Notes: a model not told the origin generated them from the letters alone. 37,019 nucleotides of DNA from Roseovarius gahaiensis (GCF_011601345.1 NZ_JAAORB010000032.1:1-37019), one strand, 5' to 3'; counted from the first letter of the stretch, positions 28,291-37,019 are shown. Numbers and translations are program-made.

Positions 28291-28395
28291 GCTATATGTC
28301 CTGTTCCTGTCGGTGGCCTGCGGTTGCGGGCCGCATCGGCAATGTGGTCGGGATGGTGCGCTGTGCTGCCATCGGCTGCAAGACACGGGCTTTTT

Positions 28396-29520
28396 TCATC
28401 GTGCCGCCGCCATCGTCTTACGAAAACGGCTAAGCGCAAAACCCAAAAAGACAGCGCCGATGCAGATCACTGCAAGCAGGTCCATCCAGACCAGTGAAAA
28501 TCCCGCCCCCCGGTAGAGGACCGCTTGGGCGAAACTGGTGAAATGCGTCGCGGGCGACAGGTGCATCAGGCTGCGCAATGGCTCTGGCATCGCCTCAAGC
28601 GGCGTGACCCCGCCCGACAACAGGTAGAGCACGACGAAAACCGGGATCGCAAGCAGGCCGAATTGCGGCATCGTGGTTGCGAAAGTCGCCAGCATGATCC
28701 CAAGAGCCGTGACCGAAAACAAATAGACCGCCGCCCCGCTGGCAAAAACCGCGATCGAGCCCGGCACCGGGATGCCCATCAGCGTCTCGACCACCAGCAC
28801 CAGCGACAGGACAGCCGCGCCAACGATCACCAGCCCGTTGGCCCAGATTTTGGACAGCATGATTTCCAGTGCGGTGACCGGCATCACCATGAGATGCTCA
28901 AGCGTGCCGTGCTCACGCTCGCGGATCACCGCAGCGCCCGACAGCACGACGGCCAGAATCGTGACATTCCCGATCACCTGCATCACGGCGAAAAACCATT
29001 GTGACTGAAGGTTTGGATTGAACCGCGCGCGGGGCACGAGGCTGGCCGGATGGGCGGTCTTCGTGCCCTGCCCTGACAGATAGCTGGCCAGTTCATCCTG
29101 CACGATCCGGGTGACATAGGCGGTGCCATTGCCTGCCAGCGTCATCGCCGTGGCATCGACATTGAGTTGCAGCACGGGTTGGCGTCCGGCCAGCAAGTTG
29201 GCCTCGAAACCCGACGGAATATGCAGCACAAAGCTGTAGCGCCCCTGATCCATCGCCGGGCCCATCTTCTCGATCCCGATCAGCGCGGCGCGTTGAAAAT
29301 AAGGCGGCAGAAAGGCCGCGCGGACGCGGTTGGACACGGTCGAGCGGTCCTCGTCGACCACGGCAATCGCGGCATTGCGCACCTCGGTGCGCACGCCATG
29401 GGCAACGGCATACACTGCGGCGGTAAACGTGTAGACGACCAGTGCCATCAGGACCGGATCGCGGAACAGGCTCCATAATTCCTTCAGACCTAGACGGTAG
29501 ATGTTATGCAGGCTGCGCAT
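28396..29520 (-). CDS. ABC-2 type permease (YhhJ-like)
   Basis: A 374-aa inner-membrane protein with one N-terminal membrane helix (PVLMALVVYTFTAAVYAV), a large extracytoplasmic domain (about 50-175) and five C-terminal helices with the ABC-2 motif EREHGTLEHLMVMPV. It is the permease partner expected after an RbbA-type gene. ATG 29520 has GGAGG 9 bp upstream, within the end of the preceding gene. The substrate is unknown. Confidence 0.87.
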   Translation of the reverse strand: MRSLHNIYRLGLKELWSLFRDPVLMALVVYTFTAAVYAVAHGVRTEVRNAAIAVVDEDRSTVSNRVRAAFLPPYFQRAALIGIEKMGPAMDQGRYSFVLHIPSGFEANLLAGRQPVLQLNVDATAMTLAGNGTAYVTRIVQDELASYLSGQGTKTAHPASLVPRARFNPNLQSQWFFAVMQVIGNVTILAVVLSGAAVIREREHGTLEHLMVMPVTALEIMLSKIWANGLVIVGAAVLSLVLVVETLMGIPVPGSIAVFASGAAVYLFSVTALGIMLATFATTMPQFGLLAIPVFVVLYLLSGGVTPLEAMPEPLRSLMHLSPATHFTSFAQAVLYRGAGFSLVWMDLLAVICIGAVFLGFALSRFRKTMAAAR

Positions 29521-29524
29521 CCTG

Positions 29525-32251
29525 TCATGCCTCCTGCTTTTGTAACAGCACGCTGGCAAGCATCAGGAACAAGCCACAGAACCCCGCAAGGATCAGGTGG
29601 TTCAGGTATAGATCACCAAGGCCCAGCCCCTTGTTGAACACCCCCGTGCTGATCCGCTGAAAGTAGAGCGCCGGGAACGCCTCGCCGATCATGCGCGCAA
29701 CGCCATCCAGCGTGGACACCGGATAGAGCATGCCCGAGAAGTTGACCGTCGGGATGATCACGATGATCGCGCTGCCAAAGATCGCGGCGATCTGGCTGCG
29801 CACGAAGGTCGAGATCACCAGCCCAAACGCCGTGGCCGCACCCGTGTAAAGCAAAGCGCCTGTCACCAACGCCAACAGGCTGCCTTCGATCCGCAGGCCA
29901 AACACCGACAGCAACATGCCGACCAGTATGACAAAGCTGATCATCGCGACGCCGATATAGGGCATCTGTTTGCCGATCAGAAATTCCAGCTTGCGCACCG
30001 GGGCCGCGTAGAGATTGGTGATCGAGCCCATTTCCTTTTCCCGCACGACGCCCAAGGCGGTCATCATCGTCGGAATCATGATCAGCATCATCATCAGGAC
30101 GCCGGGCGGAATCGCATAGGCTGAATCAAAGCTCTGGTTATAGCGAAATCGCGGTTCGATGGTCGCGGGATAGAGGCCGGGCCGCTGTCCGGTTTCGGTC
30201 TGAGACATCTCGGCCAGAAAGCCGGTAAAGGTCGCCTCGGCGTAGCGCCGGGCGGATTCGGCGCGCACCGTGTTCGATCCATCCAGCCAAAGCGCCACTT
30301 CGGGCCGCTCACCGGCCAGTAGGTCACGGCCAAAATCGGGGGGAATGACGAGGGCCAGCGCGACATCCCCGCTACGCAGCAGCACCGCCATCTCGGCGGC
30401 GGATCTCAATTCGGCAGACTCTTGGAAATAGCGCGAGCTGGAAAACTGACGCCCCAAGGCACGGCTTTCGGCGCTGCGATCGTGATCGACGGTCGCGTAG
30501 GACAGGTTTTCGACATCAAAGGAAATTCCAAAACCGACCGCGATCATCAAAATCACCGGCCCCAGCAGGGCAAAGGTCAATCGGATCGGATCACGCCCAA
30601 GCTCGATCCCTTCACGGCGGGCAAAGGCCCAGATCCGGGCCGAGGAGATCAGGCCGCGTCGACCTTTGGCTCGGTGCTGTTGGCGGTCGGGTGCCGGTGC
30701 CTTGGTCGCTGTCTGGTCGTCCGCAGCCTCTTCGAGGTATTCAATGAACGCCTCTTCCAGACTGTCCGCGCCGCGCTCACGGCGCAGGGCATCCGGTTCC
30801 TCCACGGCCAGCACCTGCCCCGCGTGCATCAGCGAGATGCGATCACAGCGCTCGGCCTCGTTCATGAAATGGGTCGATATGAAGATCGTCACCCCGTCTT
30901 CGCGCGACAGCGCGATCAGCATTTCCCAAAACCTGTCACGCACCACCGGATCAACGCCGGAAGTCGGCTCGTCTAGGATCAACATCTCGGGCTTGTGCAG
31001 GACGGCCACGGCCAGTTGCAAACGCTGGCGCACGCCAAGCGGCAGATTGCCGGGACGGCTGTCGGCAATGTCCTCAAGCTCGAACCGGTCCAGCAATTCC
31101 CGCACCCGCGCGCGTTGCCGTGCGGCACTCAATTGAAACAACTGCGCGTGCAGCACCAAATTTTGCCGCACCGACAGCTCGGCATACAAAGAAAACGACT
31201 GCGACATGTAGCCAACGCGGCGCCGCGTCTTCAGATCGCTGCTGTCCACCGACTTGCCAAAAAGCTGTGCATGACCCTCGGTTGGGTCCAAAAGGCCGGT
31301 CAGCATTTTCATCGTGGTGGTCTTGCCGCAGCCATTGGACCCGAGAAAGCCAAAAATCTCGCCCTTGCCGATTTCAAAGCTGACGTTGTCAACGGCGGTG
31401 AAATCGCCGAACCGCTTGGTCAGCCCCTCGGCCTTAATGGCGGCGCGGTCTTCGGTTTGGTCGCGCGGCGGCAGGTGCACCGATCCATGACCCTCGCGCT
31501 TTTCCTCCGGCAGGAAGGCAATAAACGCTTCTTCCAGCGTATCCGCCCCGGCCTCGGCGCGCAGATCCTGCGGTGTGCCTTTGGCCAGAACCCGGCCCTC
31601 ATCCATCGCGACCACGTGGTCAAAACGTTCAGCCTCGGACATGTAGGCGGTGGCGATGGCCATTGTCATGCCGTCACTGCGCGCGCGAATGCGGTCGATC
31701 AGCTGCCAAAACTGTTTGCGCGACAAGGGATCGACGCCGGTTGTCGGCTCATCAAGGATCAGCAGGTCTGGGTCATGGATCAGAGCGCAGCACAGCGACA
31801 GCTTCTGCTTCATACCGCCCGACAGGTTGTCGGCCGGACGCGCTGCGAACGGGGCCAGTCCGGTGCTTTCCAACAGTTCCCTGATACGGTCTTCGCGCTC
31901 TGACGGGCCCTGACCAAACAGCCGTCCGAAGAAATCGACATTTTCGTAAACCGACAGCGTCGGGTAAAGATTCCGCCCAAGACCCTGCGGCATGTAGGCG
32001 ATGCGCGGATAGCTTGCGGCGCGATGCGTAGGGTTGGCCATGTCACCGCCCAGCACCTTGACCCGGCCTTGCTGGATCCGCCGGACCCCGGCCATCAGCC
32101 CCAGAAGCGTGGATTTGCCCACCCCGTCCGGGCCGATCAGCCCCACCATATCGCCCTGCGCAAAGCGCAGGCTGACATCGTCCAGCGCCGTGGTCGCGCC
32201 GTAGCGGTGGCTGATATCCGCCATATCGACAGTGATCGGCTCAGTCGACAT
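29525..32251 (-). CDS. RbbA/YhiH-type ABC transporter: two ATPase domains fused to an ABC-2 permease
   Basis: A 908-aa protein, close to E. coli RbbA (about 911 aa). ATPase 1 has Walker A GPDGVGKST (40-48), signature LSGGMKQKLSL and LLILDEPTTGVDP. ATPase 2 has GSNGCGKTTT, a degenerate signature PLGVRQRLQLA and MLILDEPTSGVDP. The last 370 residues are a permease like the next gene product (VVREKEMGSITNLYAAPVRK). RbbA was described as a ribosome-associated ATPase in E. coli, but its place beside an HlyD-like adaptor and a permease argues for export. ATG 32251 lies 11 bp inside the adaptor gene's end. Confidence 0.88.
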   Translation of the reverse strand: MSTEPITVDMADISHRYGATTALDDVSLRFAQGDMVGLIGPDGVGKSTLLGLMAGVRRIQQGRVKVLGGDMANPTHRAASYPRIAYMPQGLGRNLYPTLSVYENVDFFGRLFGQGPSEREDRIRELLESTGLAPFAARPADNLSGGMKQKLSLCCALIHDPDLLILDEPTTGVDPLSRKQFWQLIDRIRARSDGMTMAIATAYMSEAERFDHVVAMDEGRVLAKGTPQDLRAEAGADTLEEAFIAFLPEEKREGHGSVHLPPRDQTEDRAAIKAEGLTKRFGDFTAVDNVSFEIGKGEIFGFLGSNGCGKTTTMKMLTGLLDPTEGHAQLFGKSVDSSDLKTRRRVGYMSQSFSLYAELSVRQNLVLHAQLFQLSAARQRARVRELLDRFELEDIADSRPGNLPLGVRQRLQLAVAVLHKPEMLILDEPTSGVDPVVRDRFWEMLIALSREDGVTIFISTHFMNEAERCDRISLMHAGQVLAVEEPDALRRERGADSLEEAFIEYLEEAADDQTATKAPAPDRQQHRAKGRRGLISSARIWAFARREGIELGRDPIRLTFALLGPVILMIAVGFGISFDVENLSYATVDHDRSAESRALGRQFSSSRYFQESAELRSAAEMAVLLRSGDVALALVIPPDFGRDLLAGERPEVALWLDGSNTVRAESARRYAEATFTGFLAEMSQTETGQRPGLYPATIEPRFRYNQSFDSAYAIPPGVLMMMLIMIPTMMTALGVVREKEMGSITNLYAAPVRKLEFLIGKQMPYIGVAMISFVILVGMLLSVFGLRIEGSLLALVTGALLYTGAATAFGLVISTFVRSQIAAIFGSAIIVIIPTVNFSGMLYPVSTLDGVARMIGEAFPALYFQRISTGVFNKGLGLGDLYLNHLILAGFCGLFLMLASVLLQKQEA

Positions 32252-33230
32252 CGGGCAACCGGACAGCCAGAGAGGCAGGCCATTCTGCCTCCGGATCGAC
32301 GCGCACATAGGCCAGACCGGGGACACCGGTTTTCACCACATCCTGATAGTCGGCAAGAATCTCGGGCGGGATGCGCAGCTTGACCCGGAACATCAGGTTC
32401 TCGCGCTCTTCCTCGGTCTCGACGAATTTGGGGGTAAACTGCGCCTCACCGGCGACAAAGCTGACGCTGGCGGGAATAACGTAGTCGGGGGCCGCATCAA
32501 GCACCAGCCGTGCTTCGGCCCCATAGCGCAACCGACCCGCGGCACCGGTGGGCAGATAGACGGTCATCACCACATCCATTAGATCCAGCAGCGTAAGAAC
32601 CCGTGCACCCGCCGACAGCATTTCACCCGTCTCGGCAAGGCGATACTGCACCCGCCCCGCACGCGGGGCACGCAGGGCGTATTCCTCCAGATCCGCGCGC
32701 AGCCGGTCAACCGTGGCCTGCGCCGCCTCGATCCGCGCCTCTGCCGCAGCGATGCCCGCCTTGGCCGAGTCGACCGCCGCTTCGGCTGATTGCTTTTTTG
32801 ACAGGCGCAAGTCGATGCTTTCCTCAGGTGCAAACCCACGCGCGCCCAGTTCTTCGGCGCGATACAGTTCCTTTTCGGCAAAGGTCAGGGTGCTTTTCTT
32901 TTCCGCAAGGATTGCGCGACGTTCCGCAAGCGCCTGACGCGCCTCGCCAAGCTTGGCCTGCGACTCGCGCAGCTGCGCCTGAAGCTGCGTATCGTCAAGC
33001 CGGGCCAGCACCTGATCCGCTTCGACGCGGTGGCCCTCGCTGACCATGATCTCTGTCAGGCGACCGCTGAATTTCGTGGCCACATCCACGCGTTCTGCCT
33101 CGATCCGGCCGTTTGCTGTTGCGATTCCCGGTGGTGGGCCGTCCTTTAAGGTCATCCCCCAATAGAGGAACCCGGCCCCAAGAAGCACGATTAGACCCGC
33201 GCCATACATTAAGCCTTTCTTCATGGACAT
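32241..33230 (-). CDS. HlyD/EmrA-like membrane fusion protein (YhiI-like)
   Basis: A 329-aa periplasmic adaptor anchored by one N-terminal helix (GLMYGAGLIVLLGAGFLYWG). A biotinyl-lipoyl half (VDVATKFSGRLTEIMVSEGHRVEADQVLARLD), a long coiled-coil hairpin at about 85-190 and a second half (ALRAPRAGRVQYRLAETGEML) follow in the usual order. It links the ABC permeases to an outer-membrane channel, not encoded here. AAAAGGC lies 10 bp before ATG 33230. I see no TTRAC box in front, so it may be read from the kinase promoter upstream. Confidence 0.88.
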   Translation of the reverse strand: MSMKKGLMYGAGLIVLLGAGFLYWGMTLKDGPPPGIATANGRIEAERVDVATKFSGRLTEIMVSEGHRVEADQVLARLDDTQLQAQLRESQAKLGEARQALAERRAILAEKKSTLTFAEKELYRAEELGARGFAPEESIDLRLSKKQSAEAAVDSAKAGIAAAEARIEAAQATVDRLRADLEEYALRAPRAGRVQYRLAETGEMLSAGARVLTLLDLMDVVMTVYLPTGAAGRLRYGAEARLVLDAAPDYVIPASVSFVAGEAQFTPKFVETEEERENLMFRVKLRIPPEILADYQDVVKTGVPGLAYVRVDPEAEWPASLAVRLPDVD

Positions 33231-33387
33231 CGCAGCATGCCTTTTCTGTCATGGGCTAGATTGGCACGGCCCCTGTTGCGTTTGCATTCCGCCGCCCGGT
33301 CGCATGCGGGCACATAGACTTCTGAGTGACACAGGCAGGTGATCGAAAGCGCCGGTTGCCGCCCCGTTGCCACGCTGTTCGCCCCTG

Positions 33388-34238
33388 TCACCTTTCCTTT
33401 CGGCCATCGGCAAAGCGCGTTCCCTTCACTGCCCCCGGCTCTCCCGTGACAAAGTCGTTTTGCATGTAGTGAACCACATCCCCGGTCGAGAGCACCTTGG
33501 CGACCGTGCTGTTGGCGACCTGAAGCGCGGTCTGTTGATTGGCCGTCGCCGTCGCGACGGCATCGCCGACCACGACCACGTCATACCCCCGGGAATTGCC
33601 GGCATAAGCGGTGCTCAGCACGCATTCATCCGTCCACAGCCCGATGATGACGATCGTGTCGATATCATGCGCCTTGAGCATCTTGTCGAGATACGAGACG
33701 CCGTCCTTGTCGAATGTCCAGAACATGTCGAGGTGCTTGCCATGATAGAACCAGCCATCTGCAACCTCATCTTCCGTTGGCGCAATCTCGGTCAGCGGGT
33801 CCAGCCCGGGGCCACCGGTAAAGACATAAGCCGCGTTTTCCGGGGTGTCGGGCGCAGGCCCCTTGGGCCGTACCAGCGATCCATGGCGTTGGATATTCCA
33901 TCATCAAAACGCCGGCTCCAGGCACTCCAGGCGATGCAGACCCCGTCACTCTGGGCACGCGCCGCGCGGAACGTATCAACGAGGCGGACCATATTGGGCA
34001 GGATGCCCTCGGCATAGGCGCGATACTCTTCCTGACAATCATCCAAAAGCAGCGCGATCCGGCGCGGACGATCCGCCAGATCCCAAGACGCCCAAAACGC
34101 GATCGGGGTTCCGTTCGGGCCATCCGGGGTGCTGCTGTAATTCGGCATCGGCTCCATCGCGAGCGTCATGTCGCGAAACGTGCAAGGCTGCTGCAACGCC
34201 TTTTTCAGGGTGGGGATTTTGCTGGTGTCTTGAGCCAT
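33388..34238 (-). pseudogene. Cysteine hydrolase (isochorismatase family), interrupted by a frameshift
   Basis: Two frames together make one protein. From ATG 34238 (CAGGAG ribosome site at 8 bp) the first frame reads through IALLLDDCQEEYRAYAEG (the catalytic Asp region) to AMDRWYGP, then goes out of frame and stops at 33792. The next frame continues as KGPAPDTPENAAYVFTGGPG and includes TFDKDG and the nucleophile Cys in LWTDECVLSTA, ending at 33388. The joined length, 851 bases, is one base short of a whole number of codons. Loss of one C from the CCC at 33865-33867 explains it. It could be a real inactivation or a sequencing error. The substrate is unknown. Confidence 0.75.
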
Positions 34239-34296
34239 TGTCAGTCTCCTGTCGGGGGCCGGATCACGTCGTGGCCATAGCGTGGGCGATTATGTG

Positions 34297-35844
34297 TCAC
34301 TGGGTGAGCAAGGGCTTATTCCTGTCCTTGGTCACTGTCGCAAGAATCCCGGTCAGGCTGTCCGTGACAGTCTGACCGGTTGAAACGGTCTGCCAGTCCG
34401 TCGCCTTCGGCGCGCGGGCAAGTTGCTTGGCCAATACATCTGCATCGGCATCCGACGCGCCGGGATCGCGTGTCTTCAGCCGCAAGTGCAGGGCCTTGGG
34501 ATCGGCCTGCAACCAGACCCTGTCAAACGGCGCGCTGGTTGCCGCGGCCACGGCCGCGATCCGGGCGCGATCCTCGGCGCGGTCGTGCACCGCATCGACG
34601 ATCACGCTCACGCCATCTTCAAGCAGACGCTGCGACCGGGCGGCCATCGCGGCATAGACCTGCGCAGAAACCTCGGCGCTGTAGGCCTCGGGTGGCAGCG
34701 GATAATCCGGGGCTGTGTCGAACATCGCCTTGCGTGTACGGTCGCTGCCGATCACCCGCGCCCCCGGCGCAGGGCCCAGATGTGGCGCAAGCGCTGCGGC
34801 AAGCGTCGACTTGCCCGATCCGCTGAGCCCACCCAGGGCCACCAGACGCGCGGGTTTGGGCATAAGCAGATGCTCGGCCAGATCGAAATAGGCGCGTGCC
34901 TCTTCCGCCAGCGTGTTGCGCGACTGTTCCGTCGTTTCGGCCTGTGTCGCAAGGACATGCGCGCGCACCGCGGCGCGCAGGGCCGTGAAAAACGGCAACA
35001 GCACATACCCGTCTTCCTGCCCTGATGCGTCGCAATAGCGGTTCACAACCTGCGACGCCTCGCGCCGCAGGCCGCGATACCAAAGGTCCATGGCCAAAAA
35101 CGCCAGATCGTAGAGCACATCCACGGTCGCAAGCGCGTCGTTGAACTCAAGACAATCGAACAGCCGGACACGCCCCTCATAAAGGCAGATATTGCGAAGG
35201 TGCAAATCACCGTGGCAGCGTCGCACTTGGCCGGCGCGCGCCCGTGTGTCCAGCCGCGCGGCATGGGTTTCAAGTGCGCGGTTGAAGGCCGCAACAAGAC
35301 GGGCGATGTCATCCTTGGAAAAGACGGTGCTTTGCTGGAAGGCCTCTGCGTTGACGCGCAGGACCGATCTGATGTTGTCGACGCCATCGGCGTCACCGTC
35401 CACCCGAGCGGTCGCATGCAACGCGGTGATCTCTTGCGCCAAGGCATCAAGATACCCTGATGTCAGCGCCCCGCGCTGCGCCATCGCGTCAAACAGCGCG
35501 TCCTGATCGAAGCGGCGCATCTTGACCACCGCATCAAGAAGGGTGCCTGCCCCATCGAATTCCGGCCCATCTGCACCCGCTGTGATGCGGCGCACCCCAA
35601 GATAAAGCTCCGGCGCGGTGCGGCGATTAAGGCGCAGCTCCGTCTCGCAGGCGGCAAGCCGCCGCTCCGGGGTAGAGAAATCGAGATAGGGAAGACGCAC
35701 AGCCCGCTTGAGCTTGAACACCCGTTTGCCCACCAAAAACAGATGCGAGATATGGGTGTCGATCCTTTCGACGGTGGGCGTCATCCCGTAGCTTTGGGGC
35801 TCTGACAGAAATGCCTTGGCCGTTTCCTGCTCCTCGTGACGCAT
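34297..35844 (-). CDS. Fusion of aminoglycoside phosphotransferase-like kinase and P-loop ATPase/kinase
   Basis: A 515-aa cytoplasmic protein. Residues about 30-300 are a protein-kinase-fold domain with the catalytic loop CHGDLHLRN (211-218) and LFDCLEF as the metal-binding Asp. Residues about 333-505 form a zeta-toxin/gluconate-kinase-like P-loop domain with Walker A GLSGSGKST (339-347) and VIVDAVHDRAEDR. Proteins of this two-domain type are widespread in Proteobacteria, often near low-oxygen or stress genes; the substrate is unknown, and antibiotic resistance should not be assumed. ATG 35844 is 63 bp from the centre of the box at 35901. Confidence 0.85.
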   Translation of the reverse strand: MRHEEQETAKAFLSEPQSYGMTPTVERIDTHISHLFLVGKRVFKLKRAVRLPYLDFSTPERRLAACETELRLNRRTAPELYLGVRRITAGADGPEFDGAGTLLDAVVKMRRFDQDALFDAMAQRGALTSGYLDALAQEITALHATARVDGDADGVDNIRSVLRVNAEAFQQSTVFSKDDIARLVAAFNRALETHAARLDTRARAGQVRRCHGDLHLRNICLYEGRVRLFDCLEFNDALATVDVLYDLAFLAMDLWYRGLRREASQVVNRYCDASGQEDGYVLLPFFTALRAAVRAHVLATQAETTEQSRNTLAEEARAYFDLAEHLLMPKPARLVALGGLSGSGKSTLAAALAPHLGPAPGARVIGSDRTRKAMFDTAPDYPLPPEAYSAEVSAQVYAAMAARSQRLLEDGVSVIVDAVHDRAEDRARIAAVAAATSAPFDRVWLQADPKALHLRLKTRDPGASDADADVLAKQLARAPKATDWQTVSTGQTVTDSLTGILATVTKDRNKPLLTQ

Positions 35845-35900
35845 TCTTGTTCCCTGACACCGCAATGTCTTGAACTTTATGCCAGCGCTGACAGTCTTCC

Positions 35901-35914
35901 TTAACCTTGGTTAA
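35901..35914 (-). promoter_or_regulatory. Fnr/Dnr-like box upstream of the kinase-fusion gene
   Basis: TTAAC-CTTG-GTTAA is a perfect 5-bp dyad. Its centre is 63 bp upstream of ATG 35844, matching the arc and N-ATPase promoters. On the minus strand CATAAA (35876-35881) lies close to the -10 position, with 4 of 6 matches. The box may drive the entire minus-strand series down to 25603. Confidence 0.7.
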
Positions 35915-36181
35915 TCGAGTGCGACATTGGCTGAAATTGTGGGAACTTACCCCCCTCAAAAATTGGGCCACTTAAAATGAAAGTTGGTTCCGTTGTGGTC
36001 CGCGATGGACCATCACCGCAGCGACCAGCGCACACGGCAACAGCCGCACGCCATCATCAAAGCCGGTGTTCGGTTGGGGCTCGATCGGGTCATCGGCACT
36101 GGCTTTGCCCTCAAATTCGGTGGAAATGGGCAACCCAACACGGGTTACCCCACCCGGTCGCACATTAACATTTCTGTTCGG
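35915..36181. other. Intergenic stretch with a possible IS-end remnant
   Basis: Between the box at 35901 and the response regulator stop. The stretch 35939-35976 begins TGTGGGAACTTACCCCCC and continues with an A-rich block and GGGCCACTT, reminiscent of insertion-sequence ends that start with TG and carry GGCCA blocks; no partner end is seen. A 63-codon minus-strand frame (35972-36163) fills most of the rest; it has no clear ribosome site and no recognisable motif, so I do not call it as a gene. Confidence 0.3.
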
Positions 36182-36784
36182 CTAGAAAAGCGACCGATCC
36201 CGAGCGATCATCGCGGCATGCGTTCTGTTACGCGCGTTCAGTTTTCCCGTCAGGGTCTTGACGTACAGCTTGATCGTCACTTCCTGAAGATTAAGGTCAA
36301 TGGCGATCTCTTTGTTGGATTTTCCTTCGCAAATACCTTCGAGAACCTCCATTTCACGCTTGCTTAACCCCCCGTCGGCCTCGGTGTGTTTGGCCTTCAT
36401 AAATTCCATGGGTAGGTATTTTTCGCCGTCGGCCATGAACTTAATAGCCGACATCATCGACCGTGCGCTAATGGTCTTGGGAATGAAACCCGCCGCTCCC
36501 AGTTCAAGAGCCTTGTGTGCAAGATCGGGCGACTCCACCCCGGTGAGGATCGCGACAGGGCAATCTCCGGCAAGCGCGATCATCTTCGACAAACCGTCAA
36601 GCCCGTTCATTCCCGGCATGCTATAATCTAGCAAAATAAGATCAAACGATTCAAACTCACTCACCCGGTCAACCGCATCAGTGAGACTGCCTGCAAAAAC
36701 GACATCCGAGAAGTCGTTGATTTGCAGGATTGCCGCAATAGCTTCGCGGACAAGCGAATGGTCATCTGCAATCATTATGCGCAT
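36182..36784 (-). CDS. NarL/FixJ-type response regulator
   Basis: A 200-aa two-domain regulator. The receiver domain has Asp7-Asp8, the phospho-acceptor Asp53 in LLDYSMPGMNG and Lys in GFIPKT. The C-terminal LuxR-type HTH reads SKREMEVLEGICEGKSNKEI followed by VTIKLYVKTLTGKLNARNRT. Unusually, LNLQEVTIKLYVK has Leu where many relatives have His (TVKxHV). AGAGGA lies 5 bp before ATG 36784. No histidine kinase gene is in the window. Base composition is less GC-rich than its neighbours, so it may have a separate history. Confidence 0.92.
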   Translation of the reverse strand: MRIMIADDHSLVREAIAAILQINDFSDVVFAGSLTDAVDRVSEFESFDLILLDYSMPGMNGLDGLSKMIALAGDCPVAILTGVESPDLAHKALELGAAGFIPKTISARSMMSAIKFMADGEKYLPMEFMKAKHTEADGGLSKREMEVLEGICEGKSNKEIAIDLNLQEVTIKLYVKTLTGKLNARNRTHAAMIARDRSLF

Positions 36785-36797
36785 ATGGTCCTCTCAA

Positions 36798-36814
36798 TTA
36801 CGCGCTTTGCGTAA
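36798..36814. promoter_or_regulatory. 17-bp palindrome just upstream of the response regulator gene
   Basis: TTACGC-GCTTT-GCGTAA is a perfect 6-bp inverted repeat with a 5-bp spacer, ending 14 bp from the start codon, adjacent to the ribosome site. It could be an operator (possible autoregulation) or a short mRNA hairpin affecting translation. It does not match the TTRAC-N4-RTYAA boxes. Confidence 0.45.
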
Positions 36815-37019
36815 AACCATGCTGGGTCTATATTTCTTAGAGCGTTGCTTAATACGCCAGAACACTTTCGAAAAATGGGCCTATACTTTTGCCCTCACCG
36901 CCCTGTTCATTCGACTAACTATCTCAAAATCGTTGCAAATAAAGTGAAGGACCACCGGCTGACGCCGGAGGCATCACTTGGAGGAATGTAATTCCAGGTA
37001 CTGCCGGATGACGTCGTCA
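36815..37019. other. AT-richer region at the right edge with two small inverted repeats
   Basis: No gene is evident. CCGGC-TGAC-GCCGG (36955-36968) and GGAAT-GTA-ATTCC (36983-36995) form two consecutive small hairpins near the window end, with GGAGGA between them. A gene may start just outside. The region is visibly less GC-rich than the rest of the window. Confidence 0.35.

Noticed and set aside
33261..33285. TGGCAC followed by TTGC resembling a sigma-54 promoter upstream of the HlyD-like gene
   Set aside because: The spacing is too long (8 instead of 5 bases between the elements) and it points away from the gene.
34297..35844. Aminoglycoside resistance gene
   Set aside because: The kinase-fold half is fused to a P-loop kinase and matches a common chromosomal family; the fold alone does not indicate resistance.
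35972..36163. 63-codon minus-strand frame as a possible small gene
   Set aside because: No clear ribosome site or recognisable motif, and it abuts the IS-like patch.

Overview
The window looks like a high-GC alphaproteobacterial chromosome or chromid segment, most likely from a Rhodobacterales (Roseobacter-type) organism. This rests on gene content, GC-rich codon use and Crp/Fnr-type promoter boxes of the kind known from that group; there is no 16S or other direct marker. It reads as an energy and low-oxygen survival island of about 35 kb. An IS21-type element end lies at the left edge and a possible second IS remnant lies near 35.94-35.99 kb.

Layout. (1) 1-75: end of an IS21-like element. 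(2) 302-4927, minus strand: a complete arginine deiminase operon in the order YfcC-type transporter, arcA, arcB, arcC. (3) 5104-12875, plus strand: a complete N-type (Na+-type) F-ATPase operon, atpD-C-Q-[antiporter]-R-B-E-F-A-G, with a CPA2-type cation/proton antiporter gene inserted between atpQ and atpR. (4) 13124-14353, plus: an MFS transporter. (5) 14441-17050, minus: a four-gene stress-type unit (unknown 226-aa protein, SDR dehydrogenase, secreted coiled-coil protein, HdeD-like membrane protein). (6) 17476-22770, plus: a polyhydroxybutyrate operon (thiolase, acetoacetyl-CoA reductase, PHA synthase) ending in a MaoC-phosphotransacetylase fusion. (7) 22937-25540: a small helical protein gene, a CBS-pair protein, a Crp/Fnr-type regulator, a phasin and a dodecin. 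(8) 25603-35844, minus: an APH-like/P-loop kinase fusion, a frameshifted cysteine hydrolase, a YhiI-RbbA-YhhJ type ABC system and a large cation P-type ATPase. (9) 36182-36784, minus: an orphan NarL/FixJ response regulator.

The most striking pattern is regulatory. Seven intergenic sites share the form TTRAC-N4-RTYAA, an Fnr/Dnr-like dyad, and they lie in front of almost every transcription unit. They occur at 4987, 5035, 12992, 17250, 23204, 24633 and 35901. Three of them (4987, 5035, 35901) sit 62-66 bp upstream of the start codon they face, which fits a class II activator at about -41.5. The window encodes its own Crp/Fnr-family protein (23760-24446). It lacks the FNR iron-sulfur cysteine pattern and has an altered recognition helix.

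Working model (inference): under oxygen or energy limitation, arginine catabolism makes ATP. The divergently transcribed N-ATPase can spend that ATP to expel ions, with the co-encoded antiporter exchanging Na+ for H+. PHB synthesis, its granule protein and the acyl-CoA/acyl-phosphate enzyme store or recycle carbon and reductant. The P-type ATPase and ABC system complete the membrane-homeostasis side.
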